Source: Bacteroides sp. 51 (GTDB lineage: Bacteria > Bacteroidota > Bacteroidia > Bacteroidales > Bacteroidaceae). From it: a stretch of 64,000 nt of DNA. Under the pieces are notes generated by a model, which was given only the letters and a program-made list of their open reading frames with translations, ran no database searches and was not told where the DNA came from. Position numbers and translations under genes: made by a program. The stretch's first letter is position 1; each line of letters begins with the position of its first letter. The stretch spans positions 1 to 64,000 of the forward strand of contig NZ_QVMI01000033.1 of assembly GCF_010500965.1 (NCBI RefSeq), in the 5' to 3' direction. This document shows, one piece after another, positions 34,311 to 41,773 of the stretch.

Positions 34311-34338
34311 TGTCTACTTTTTAGCAGACAGTAATGAA
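34311..34338 (+). repeat. 28-bp hairpin repeat, right copy
   Basis: TGTCTACTTTTTAGCAGACA plus GTAATGAA, same orientation as 32938-32965, 4 differences in 28 bases. Outer bases extend the hairpin further (TTACTGTCT/AGACAGTAA). It could also act as the gene's terminator, but the matching left copy argues for a boundary repeat. Confidence 0.7.
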
Positions 34339-34356
34339 ATACGGTAATTAATGCAT

Positions 34357-35580
34357 TTATTTCCTACCACCAAATCCTTTGAGCTTTTCGGAAAGGGCTA
34401 GCATATCATGTTCTATCTTTTTATTAGTGATACGAGCATAAATTTGTGTAGTCTTAATGTTTGTGTGACCAAGCATCTTACTAACAGACTCAACAGGGAC
34501 TCCCTTGCTAAGAGCCAGCGTTGCGAAGGTATGACGGGCCAGATGATAGCTCAGATTCTTCTCAATACCACAGAGGTCAGCAATTTCTTTCAAGTACGAA
34601 TTCATTTTCTGATTGGATAGAATTGGTAGTAAACGCCCGTTCTTGTCTTTCCCTTCATATCTTAATATAATGGAATAGGGGATATCCAATAAAAGAATAT
34701 TGCTTGGCACGTCCGTTTTTTGGCGTTTAGTCATAATCCACATCTTGCCATCAAGTTCAACAAGGTTCTCTTTGGTAAGATTGTGTACGTCAATATACGC
34801 CAAACCGGTAAAACAAGAAAAAATAAAAATGTCTCGCACTACCTCAAGACGCTTAATCGAAAACTCCTTATTCATGATTTTCTCTATTTCAGTATCCGTA
34901 AGGAATCCACGATCAGTCTGGTCAAAACGAATCTTATAGCCCACAAAAGGATCGTGATCCAGTTCACCTCTTTTCTGTGCTGAAATCATAACCGTTTTCA
35001 GTACGCGCATTTTCTTCATCAGGGTATTGTTGTTACCATACTCTTTCTGTACTCTCAAGAATCTCTCGAAGTCATAGATTACATTGTAATTGAGCTCCCG
35101 AAACTGAATATCCGAACGTTTGTACTTGAAACGAAGAAACTCTTCAAATATTTTTCGAGTGAGTGCATAACGAGTGTGAGTCGACTTGCCATGAGTCTTG
35201 CCAATCTCTTCTTTGGACTCTTCTATATATCTATTGAAGAAATCCATAAAAGAGGTGTCATCTTTTGTTTTTGCCAGACTATTAAGGTATTGACCTTTAA
35301 TCAAGTCAAGAGAAAGCTCTTCACTGAACTCGAATCTTCGGAAAATTTGCAGGAATTCCGCTTGTAGTACTTCAAGTAGGTTGTTTAGCCTAAGTGCTTC
35401 CGCAACTCTACTGTTGGAACGAAACTTAGTATTGTCCCATTCAGACTCATTAATACTGTAACCGGTTGAACCGACATCAATACGCTCACGATTGAGATGT
35501 AGCCTGATGTAGATAGGCGTTTTTCCATCCTTTTTCATTCGGCTCTTTCTCAGATAGAAGGAAACTTTAAAATTTTGCAT
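34357..35580 (-). CDS. int: ICE tyrosine recombinase (integrase)
   Basis: A 407-aa Bacteroides-type integrase. An N-terminal arm-binding domain ('FYLRKSRMKKDGKTPIYIRL') comes first, then a SAM-like core-binding domain (about 105-200) and a catalytic domain. Visible catalytic residues are H346-x-x-R349 ('YHLARHTF'), H372 in 'LGHTNIKT' and nucleophile Y381. At the usual first arginine (FTGLRY) there is alanine, A261 in 'FTGLAYIDV', a change shared with the CTnDOT integrase group. It is at the right end of the ICE, transcribed inward. A TAnnTTTG element lies 59 bp upstream. Confidence 0.93.
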   Translation of the reverse strand: MQNFKVSFYLRKSRMKKDGKTPIYIRLHLNRERIDVGSTGYSINESEWDNTKFRSNSRVAEALRLNNLLEVLQAEFLQIFRRFEFSEELSLDLIKGQYLNSLAKTKDDTSFMDFFNRYIEESKEEIGKTHGKSTHTRYALTRKIFEEFLRFKYKRSDIQFRELNYNVIYDFERFLRVQKEYGNNNTLMKKMRVLKTVMISAQKRGELDHDPFVGYKIRFDQTDRGFLTDTEIEKIMNKEFSIKRLEVVRDIFIFSCFTGLAYIDVHNLTKENLVELDGKMWIMTKRQKTDVPSNILLLDIPYSIILRYEGKDKNGRLLPILSNQKMNSYLKEIADLCGIEKNLSYHLARHTFATLALSKGVPVESVSKMLGHTNIKTTQIYARITNKKIEHDMLALSEKLKGFGGRK

Positions 35581-35638
35581 ATTCTTTTCTTGTTTTTAGC
35601 GCACTAAGATTCTTCCAAAAGGATTCAAAATCTCGGTG

Positions 35639-35646
35639 CAAAATTA
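35639..35646 (-). promoter_or_regulatory. -7 element of the ICE integrase gene
   Basis: On the minus strand TAATTTTG matches TAnnTTTG, 59 bp before the integrase ATG. No -33 box seen. The long leader may carry further control. Confidence 0.4.
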
Positions 35647-35913
35647 CTTTATTTGAGTAAGAAAAGAATGAGGTAACTATCTCCTAATCAGCATCTAACC
35701 TTAGTCTCTGGTGTCCATGAATTGTTAGGTTTAATTACGGCCACCAAATGGTCACCGGAATTAGCCATATTACAGACATTTGGCACAGTCTAACATCCTT
35801 CCGATTCATCATTGGATTTTAATCGAATGGATTTGTAATGCTTTGAAAATGAGCTGATTGATTTTTGTTTTCGAATCTCACAGACGTTCATCAGACGACC
35901 GTTGAGAGCAAAA

Positions 35914-35937
35914 AAAAACGGCTAAAAAGCCGTTTTT
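35914..35937 (-). terminator. Strong terminator-like hairpin beside the tRNA-like remnant
   Basis: Perfect 10-bp stem AAAAACGGCT (35914-35923) and AGCCGTTTTT (35928-35937) with a 4-base loop and A/T runs on both sides. On the minus strand it follows directly after the tRNA-like CCAGGCGGATCA end, as a native tRNA terminator would. Confidence 0.7.
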
Positions 35938-35957
35938 GTGATCCGCCTGGGGCTTGT
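35938..35957 (-). other. Candidate tRNA 3'-end remnant (attachment site)
   Basis: On the minus strand the bases read CAAGCCCCAGGCGGATCAC. This has the form of a T-arm 3' half (CCCAG), an acceptor strand (GCGGATC) and a discriminator A, directly followed by a terminator. The rest of a tRNA (T-loop start, anticodon arm) is missing; upstream is AT-rich element DNA. Tyrosine-recombinase elements commonly integrate in tRNA 3' ends, and the second integrase starts 170 bp away. No second copy is visible in the window, so the call is tentative. Confidence 0.4.
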
Positions 35958-36046
35958 TATTTAAATGTGCTTGAAATGAAAGTGAATGAATTTGAATTGA
36001 TAATCAGTTGTTTACATTAAATTTTATTTCATCTTATTGAATTTAT

Positions 36047-36096
36047 GTGGTGCAGTTTTTTGATTCTGTGGTGCAAAATGACTATCTTTGCACCAC
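36047..36096 (+). promoter_or_regulatory. Promoter and palindromic operator of the second integrase
   Basis: TTTG (36059-36062), 20-bp spacer, TATCTTTG (36083-36090): a full match to the Bacteroides promoter. A perfect 10-bp inverted repeat GTGGTGCAAA (36068-36077) and TTTGCACCAC (36087-36096) covers the -7 box, and a third half-site GTGGTGCA is at 36047-36054. A repressor, perhaps one of the downstream HTH proteins, could shut the gene by covering the promoter. Confidence 0.7.
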
Positions 36097-36124
36097 CATG
36101 AAAATATTCAAAATTCAATAAGTT

Positions 36125-37522
36125 ATGGAACGAGTTACCATCTTTTTAAGAACAACCAAAAAGGAAGGCGATATCAAGTTGCGTTTCCGTTTGCGCGATG
36201 GCAGGGAAGTTGACCTATATCATAAAAGTGAGATCAGAGCTGCTCTGAAAGATATAGCCAAGTTTGATGAAAATGGTAATGTCAAGCCAAAGGTTTCGGT
36301 TTTTAATAAGGAACTTAAACTGGCCATTGACCGTGAAATGGATGCCATACATGCCGCTTATCACTCTGTGTGCGAAAAGATGCAAAAAGAGAATATTAAT
36401 GGTGAGATATTTGAGGACGCAATTGATTTGGTGCTGAATCCGGACACTCGAAGTCAAAAGAAAGCTGAAATGACCATGCTTGAGCGATTTGACAGATTTA
36501 TTGCGGACGGCTATCGGGATGGTATATTTGGTGAAGGTCGCATGAAGCACTATCGCGTTGTATATGGTACGCTGGAGCGATTTCTGGCAATAAAGAATCT
36601 CAGAAGCATAACGCCCATTGAGTTTACTGCTGATATGCTGATGGATCTCCGTTACTTTTTTACAAATGAATATGAGTATGTAGAAAAATATTCCTACTTG
36701 TATGATGATAAAAAGAAACGTGATATACCCTGTCAGCCCAGAGATATGAATACGACTATTACTAAGCTAAAAAAGTTACAAGCGTTTTTCAATGAACTTG
36801 AAGATAAGGAAGAGATAGTTGCTTCTCCATTTCGAAAGTTAGGGAAGAAAAGAAAAGCTATGGTATTAAAAGAACGCTATGATGAACCGGTTTATCTTTA
36901 TAAAGATGAGCTACTGAAAGTTATGCGTACGGAAGTTCCTGCTACGCTTCAGGAAACCAAAGAGTGCTTTCTGCTGCAATGCGCTTTTGGTTGTCGTATC
37001 GCAGATTTTCAGGCATTGTCTATGGGCAAAGTCAAAGTAACCGAAGATGGTATCCCCTTCATACATTATCTGCCGAAGAAAACTTTACGCGAAAATGTTG
37101 AGAATACCGAGATTGAAACTCCTATCCTGCGTTACGCTCTTGATTTGATTAAGAAATGGCAGTTTAATTTTCCTATATTGAAATATGTTACAGGTAAAAG
37201 TGGATATAACGCCAAGATAAAACTGCTACTGCAACATTGTGAAATTAACCGTGAGTGTAAGGTTTTTGATGACGAATTGAATGATAATGTACATAAACCC
37301 CTTTATCTGTTTGGTAGTAGCAAACTTTGCCGGAAGACACATGTGGATATAATGAATAAAATACAAATCAATATGTATGCCGCTGGTTTGCATAAGGAGG
37401 GTAGTGAGGCTGTAAACCGCTATACAAAGATGGAAATGAAAGATCGTTTCACGCTGATGTGTGTAGCTTTTGATCAACCTATATGTAAGGTAGATAAGGA
37501 GTTGAATATTATTGATGAATAA
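36125..37522 (+). CDS. Tyrosine recombinase of a mobilizable element
   Basis: A 465-aa integrase of a different branch from the ICE enzyme, of the type in Bacteroides mobilizable transposons (NBU/Tn4555-like). It has a basic N-terminal arm-type domain and a core-binding domain (about 115-235). The catalytic part has R291 in 'FGCRIADF', 'LPKKT' as the beta-hairpin lysine and 'RKTHVDIMNK' as a variant HxxR region. A C-terminal 'SEAVNRYTKM' carries the presumed nucleophile tyrosine near residue 441. It starts the second element and is followed by a large hairpin terminator. Confidence 0.88.
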   Translation: MERVTIFLRTTKKEGDIKLRFRLRDGREVDLYHKSEIRAALKDIAKFDENGNVKPKVSVFNKELKLAIDREMDAIHAAYHSVCEKMQKENINGEIFEDAIDLVLNPDTRSQKKAEMTMLERFDRFIADGYRDGIFGEGRMKHYRVVYGTLERFLAIKNLRSITPIEFTADMLMDLRYFFTNEYEYVEKYSYLYDDKKKRDIPCQPRDMNTTITKLKKLQAFFNELEDKEEIVASPFRKLGKKRKAMVLKERYDEPVYLYKDELLKVMRTEVPATLQETKECFLLQCAFGCRIADFQALSMGKVKVTEDGIPFIHYLPKKTLRENVENTEIETPILRYALDLIKKWQFNFPILKYVTGKSGYNAKIKLLLQHCEINRECKVFDDELNDNVHKPLYLFGSSKLCRKTHVDIMNKIQINMYAAGLHKEGSEAVNRYTKMEMKDRFTLMCVAFDQPICKVDKELNIIDE

Positions 37523-38059
37523 TATGGAAAGATACAGGAAAGGATATGACGAAAAGTGTCATTCTGAATAGCATCTGAACAATATTCTGCACTAAAAATA
37601 AAATCAGGTTAATCATCTTACGTTAAAGATTGTTAGCCTGATTTTTGTTTTATCTGTACACCTCACTTCTTTTTTTACTGTCTATCCATGAGGTAAGGTG
37701 GCGCTTAATTTGTCACCTCGCTGTCTGTCACAAACAAAAGAATAATACTTGTCTATTTTATAGATACACAATGTATAATCAGATGTGCCTTCTGTCTATA
37801 TCTCTATTTTTTCTGAAGTTAAATCGAGTAAATTTTGACTGTATATTTATATATTCACGTGCGTGTACAAGCGAATGAATGACGCCAGAAAATCAATTTG
37901 TTAAGCTGTGTTTCAAGCCCTTGTAATCTTGTTTTTCCACATTAGTTTTGCATCCATCAAAGCCGTTATCTCATCATGTAACGTGTGGAGACTGGTGTAG
38001 GTGCAGTGGTGAATGTGTCGCTAATGATGGCTGCTAACAAACCTACCTTTTAAAATACG
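37523..38059. other. 537-bp gap after the second integrase
   Basis: No gene is supported. It starts with a terminator (37600-37646), continues as AT-rich DNA without recognisable signal and has a GTG-rich stretch near 37980-38030. An origin of transfer or excision sites could lie here, but nothing in the sequence shows it. Confidence 0.4.
37600..37646 (+). terminator. Long hairpin terminator of the second integrase
   Basis: Arms AAAATCAGG and CCTGATTTT (37600-37608 and 37637-37645) continue inward as TTAATCATCT/AGATTGTTAG with mismatches. The 3' side ends in a T run. It is about 80 bp past the stop codon. Confidence 0.65.
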
Positions 38060-38341
38060 ATGGAAGAATTTAGGAATCAAAATTCGCAAATGCTGATGAT
38101 TGTTTCTCAGGGCGATTTGGAACGTGTAGTTCAAAAAGCTATTGGAGAGTTACTTGACCAACGAGAGAACAAACCTGAAGTATATCTGACAGCTGAGGAA
38201 ACAGCCAGACGACTGAAAGTTGACCGGTCCACGTTATGGCGTTGGAACAAAGAGGGCTATCTTGTCTCTGCCAAAGTGGGTAGCAAGGTTCGTTACAAAT
38301 TATCCGATGTGGAAAGGATACAAAAAGGTGAGGTTTTATAA
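38060..38341 (+). CDS. Helix-turn-helix protein (MerR/excisionase-like HTH_17)
   Basis: A 93-aa protein. The C-terminal half is an HTH_17 domain: 'YLTAEETARRLKVDRSTLWRW' shortened as LTAEETARRLKVDRSTLWRW, then a wing 'GYLVSAKVGSKVRYKLSDV'. Such proteins act as excisionases or small regulators in Bacteroides mobilizable elements. The first 40 residues are a helical tail that may dimerise. It could bind the GTGGTGCAAA operator of the integrase (inference). Confidence 0.85.
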   Translation: MEEFRNQNSQMLMIVSQGDLERVVQKAIGELLDQRENKPEVYLTAEETARRLKVDRSTLWRWNKEGYLVSAKVGSKVRYKLSDVERIQKGEVL

Positions 38342-38528
38342 AAAATGGAGAGTAAAATAAGAAATAGAGCATCCTGCCCTGATAGTTAGCCTGATAATAG
38401 CATAGTATCAAGGCGGTAAATGTCCTTGACTTTTATGTTCAAACTAAATTTGTCCGCTGAAACTGGTTTCAGAGTGAACATAGGAGTGAAATCTCTCCTT
38501 ATATGACAATTTTATTAAGCAAAAACTG

Positions 38529-38855
38529 ATGACAAAGAAAAATATAGAAGATGGCGATGCCATCGTGTGCTCCACCTGCTTATTAAAACTAAGCTATATT
38601 ATCGCACGGATGGAAAAAATAGAGAGTGCCCTTTATTGTATCAAAGGCACGCTCAATTTCAAGGAGGCCCGTGAATATCTCAATCTGTCCAATAGCCAAC
38701 TTTACAAGTTGACAAGAAATGGAGATATACCGTATTATAAACCAACTGGCAAATTGATTTATTTCAACAAACAAGAATTGGATGAATGGATGTGCCGGAA
38801 TCATTCAGAGGCGAGTGTAGTATGTGAAAACGAAAAGGTATTAAATCATGATTGA
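38529..38855 (+). CDS. Second HTH_17 protein
   Basis: A 108-aa protein with HTH_17 at about residues 40-90 ('FKEAREYLNLSNSQLYKLT', 'IPYYKPTGKLIYFNKQEL'). It is distinct from but related to the 93-aa protein 190 bp upstream. Its stop overlaps the start of the ATPase gene by 8 bp. Paired HTH_17 genes before a RepA-like ATPase are a common layout in Bacteroides mobilizable elements; DNA binding in excision or regulation is likely. Confidence 0.82.
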   Translation: MTKKNIEDGDAIVCSTCLLKLSYIIARMEKIESALYCIKGTLNFKEAREYLNLSNSQLYKLTRNGDIPYYKPTGKLIYFNKQELDEWMCRNHSEASVVCENEKVLNHD

Positions 38856-39921
38856 GAACAGAAAGATTAGTTTGGGTGAAGATATAGACGAAAGTGCCTT
38901 TGAGCAGATTTTGGAATTCATCCGACTTAGAGTAACGGATGTATATGCTTATCCGCCGGAGATTGTACAAGTGGACGGTATTACCATTGCGACATTAGGG
39001 AACTTCAGTGCATCGACCGGAAAGCCGAAGAGCAAGAAAACTTTCAATGTATCGGCTATTGTAGCTTCGGCATTATCCGGAAAGGAAGTGTTGCGCTACA
39101 AGGCAACCTTACCGAAAGAAAAGCATAAGGTGCTGTATGTAGATACAGAGCAGAGCAAATGTCATTGTCATAAGGTGTTAGAGCGGATACTGATTTTAGC
39201 CGGAATGCCTACTGACCGTGAGAATGAACGACTGGAGTTTTTTATGCTCCGTGAGTATTCTCCCAAGCACAGAAGGCAGATTATTAACCTTGCATTGGAT
39301 ACAGACCCGAATATTGGGTTCGTTGTGATTGACGGTATTCGTGATCTCATGTATGATATCAACAATCCCAGTGAATCGGTAGAGCTTATCAATGACTTGA
39401 TGCGGTGGTCCAGCGTGCACGACCTGCATATTCATACGGTGCTGCATCTTAATAAGGGTGATGACAATACACGTGGGCACATAGGTACAGAACTGAATAA
39501 CAAGGCTGAAACAATACTCCAAGTCACGAAAAGCCCGTTTGATAGTAGTATCAGCCAAGTGAAAGCTATGCACATCCGGGAAAAAGAATTTACCCCGTTC
39601 GCATTTAAAATCAATAACGAGGCGCTGCCTGAACTTGCGGATAGTTATACGTTTGAGGCAGAACGCAAGCCTCTCTTTGAAGTATTGACAGAAGAGCAAC
39701 ATGTGAGCGCGTTGGAAAATGTATTTTCGGAAGGTCCTATTTCCGGGTATGAGAATATGCTCAAATCCCTGCAAAAAGGTTATGAGGCCATCGGCTATAA
39801 ACGGGGACGGAACGTGTGTGTAGAACTGAATAAGTTCCTGATGGGAAAAGGAGTGATTACTAAAAAAGACAAAACCTACTCTTATGATCCTAAAGCCTTT
39901 GATAATGAGGAGCCCATATAA
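38848..39921 (+). CDS. RepA-like AAA ATPase of a mobilizable element
   Basis: A 357-aa protein of the AAA_25/RepA type. A Walker-A-like TGKPKSKKT lies at 57-65 (normally GxxGxGKS, so slightly unusual). 'VLYVDTEQSKCHC' and the Walker-B-like 'GFVVIDGIRDLMYD' follow, then 'HTVLHLNKGDDNTRGHIG', as in hexameric RepA-family helicases. The C-terminal 80 residues hold a winged-helix-like part. Such ATPases help replicate the excised element together with the Toprim protein encoded next. Confidence 0.82.
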   Translation: MIENRKISLGEDIDESAFEQILEFIRLRVTDVYAYPPEIVQVDGITIATLGNFSASTGKPKSKKTFNVSAIVASALSGKEVLRYKATLPKEKHKVLYVDTEQSKCHCHKVLERILILAGMPTDRENERLEFFMLREYSPKHRRQIINLALDTDPNIGFVVIDGIRDLMYDINNPSESVELINDLMRWSSVHDLHIHTVLHLNKGDDNTRGHIGTELNNKAETILQVTKSPFDSSISQVKAMHIREKEFTPFAFKINNEALPELADSYTFEAERKPLFEVLTEEQHVSALENVFSEGPISGYENMLKSLQKGYEAIGYKRGRNVCVELNKFLMGKGVITKKDKTYSYDPKAFDNEEPI

Positions 39922-40001
39922 TATGGAAAGAAGTTTAGTTTACTTCGGGGCTATATATGGTAAATTTATGTCGAACTGCAATAAATAATAAAGAAAACAT
40001 T

Positions 40002-40892
40002 ATGAATATCGCTCAAATAAAGCAAATAGACCTGGTGGATTATCTGAGAGCTATCGGCTTTATACCTACAAAGGAGTCGGCTAAGTCAGCTTGGTATCGT
40101 GCTCCATATCGGGAAGACAGAACGCCGTCATTCAAAGTCAATAAAGATAAAAATCTATGGTATGATTTTGGAACGGCTCAAAGTGGTGACATCATTGATC
40201 TGGCAGAACTGCTCTACAGTTCAAAGGATGTTTCCCGGTTGATCAAACTCATAGAGAATGCTGCACCGGCACTGGCTCCCCGAATAAGAACACCAATATC
40301 TCCAGATGGAGAACGGCTAACGGATCAGTTCAGAAATTTAAAAGTGGTGAACATGAATCATGCAGCATTGAAATCATATCTGCACTCCCGGGGTATTGAT
40401 TTGGATATTGGGCAGCGCGAATGTAAGGAAGTGCATTATACGTGTAATAAAAAAGGATATTTTGCTGTTGCTTTCCCCAATATTGCCGGTGGATATGAAA
40501 TCCGTAATCCTTATTTTAAGGGGTGTATTGCACCAAAGGATATATCTATCATCCGAAAATCGGGGAGATTAAAAGGAGGATACTGTTGTTTGTTTGAGGG
40601 TTTTATGGATTACCTCTCCTATTTGACTTTAGTGAAGATGGGACGAATAACCGAAGAAAGCAAATCTATGGATTATATTGTTCTGAACTCGGTAAGTAAT
40701 GTCAGTAGAGCTATCGAACCCATAAAAAAATATGATTTCATTCATTGTTATCTTGACAATGATGAAGCCGGGAGAAGGACTGTGGACACTTTGCAGGAAT
40801 TATTAGGAAATAGAGTCTGCGATATGTTTGCAGCTTATCCACTCTACAAGGATTTGAATGATTTTTTACGAGACAAAAAGAAATTCCCATGA
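40002..40892 (+). CDS. Primase-like protein with CHC2-like and Toprim domains
   Basis: 296 aa from the preferred ATG (an upstream in-frame start at 39957 adds 15 unconserved residues). The N-terminal part has the DnaG zinc-domain shape ('DRTPSFKVNKD', 'LWYDFGTAQSGDIIDL') but lacks the cysteines, so zinc binding is probably lost. A Toprim domain follows with E in 'LFEGFMDYLSYL' and DxD in 'YLDNDEAG'. It probably primes replication of the excised element. Similar genes lie next to RepA-like ATPases in Bacteroides mobilizable elements. Confidence 0.85.
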   Translation: MNIAQIKQIDLVDYLRAIGFIPTKESAKSAWYRAPYREDRTPSFKVNKDKNLWYDFGTAQSGDIIDLAELLYSSKDVSRLIKLIENAAPALAPRIRTPISPDGERLTDQFRNLKVVNMNHAALKSYLHSRGIDLDIGQRECKEVHYTCNKKGYFAVAFPNIAGGYEIRNPYFKGCIAPKDISIIRKSGRLKGGYCCLFEGFMDYLSYLTLVKMGRITEESKSMDYIVLNSVSNVSRAIEPIKKYDFIHCYLDNDEAGRRTVDTLQELLGNRVCDMFAAYPLYKDLNDFLRDKKKFP

Positions 40893-40955
40893 GGGTAGTA
40901 GTTGTTGTTTGGAAGCCCCGTATCGTCGTTGTGGCCGGAATGGAATTTTAAAATA

Positions 40956-41002
40956 ACAATTCGGCATTTTTATTGTTTTATTGCCGAATTGTCATACCTT
41001 TG
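40956..41002 (+). promoter_or_regulatory. Promoter and operator of the AbiE operon
   Basis: TTG (40973-40975), 19-bp spacer, TACCTTTG (40995-41002) fits the Bacteroides promoter. A perfect 11-bp inverted repeat ACAATTCGGCA (40956-40966) and TGCCGAATTGT (40982-40992) flanks the -33 region. AbiEi antitoxins repress their operon by binding inverted repeats, so this is very probably the operator. Confidence 0.75.
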
Positions 41003-41021
41003 TGCCAATAAAAATGTGAAG

Positions 41022-41732
41022 ATGAGTACAAAGTTAAACATAGAAGGACTTAGATCACAATTTATTGATGTGTCCACCATACAGGTTTCCGACCTTTATT
41101 CATTCTACAGTGAAAAAGAGCCGGGAATCAAACAGTCCACTATATATCTGAGAATTAAAACACTTGTAAAGTCAGGGGTTCTTCAACGAATTGGCAGAGG
41201 ACAATACCATTTAGGTAAAAATGAAGTGTTCATACCACGGGTTACTGAAAAGATGAAAGATATTGAGAAGGTTATCAGCAATAAGTTTTTGCTAACTCAA
41301 TACTGTCAATGGGATTTGTCTTGTGTAAACCATTTCAGCCAACACTTGATTAATTTCAATGTGCAGTTTGTAGATGTGGAGAGAGGTGTGTTGGAATCGA
41401 TGTATTATGCCTTAAAAGAGAAGTTCTCTAAAGTCATGTTGGTGGGTAATTTATACGATGGCATCTCCGAATTTAAAGACACCATTATTGTACGTCCTCT
41501 AATCTCCGAAGCGCCTATTAGAAAATCCGATGATACTTATGTGGCTACGCTCGAAAAAATTTTGGTTGATTTGGCTACCGATGCTGAATTCGTCTCTTTT
41601 CAAGGAAATGAGATTTTTATGATCTTTCGCACCGCTTTTAAGAAATATACACTTAACCGGAATACTATGCTTCGTTATGCGACCCGTAAGCATAAGAGGG
41701 AGATAATAGAAGGAATAATTGAACATATATAA
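41022..41732 (+). CDS. AbiEi-type antitoxin/transcriptional regulator
   Basis: 236 aa from ATG 41022, which lies 19 bp behind a strong promoter; a longer frame from 40902 would include the promoter and is rejected. The N-terminal 70 residues form a winged helix ('VSDLYSFYSEKEPGIKQSTIYLR' region, wing 'LQRIGRGQYHLG'), and the C-terminal domain has the pattern of type IV AbiEi-like/DUF6577 antitoxins. It pairs with the AbiEii toxin gene 41 bp downstream. It represses the operon and counteracts the toxin. Confidence 0.85.
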   Translation: MSTKLNIEGLRSQFIDVSTIQVSDLYSFYSEKEPGIKQSTIYLRIKTLVKSGVLQRIGRGQYHLGKNEVFIPRVTEKMKDIEKVISNKFLLTQYCQWDLSCVNHFSQHLINFNVQFVDVERGVLESMYYALKEKFSKVMLVGNLYDGISEFKDTIIVRPLISEAPIRKSDDTYVATLEKILVDLATDAEFVSFQGNEIFMIFRTAFKKYTLNRNTMLRYATRKHKREIIEGIIEHI

Positions 41733-41755
41733 AACTGGCAATAAATATATAAAAT

Positions 41756-41766
41756 TGCCGAATTGT
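41756..41766 (+). promoter_or_regulatory. Extra AbiEi half-site between the antitoxin and toxin genes
   Basis: TGCCGAATTGT repeats exactly the right arm of the upstream operator. A looser arm GGCAAT (41737-41742) faces ATTGCC here. It could let the antitoxin bind inside the operon and tune toxin expression. Confidence 0.45.
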
Positions 41767-41773
41767 TGTTTTT

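Larger units (their letters stand above)
35581..36124. promoter_or_regulatory. 544-bp region between the two integrases
   Basis: No gene is supported. It holds the -7 element of the ICE integrase (minus strand, 35639-35646), a strong bidirectional hairpin (35914-35937), a short stretch resembling a tRNA 3' end (35938-35957), and the promoter with palindromic operator of the second integrase (36047-36096). The junction of the two elements probably lies here. Confidence 0.55.
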
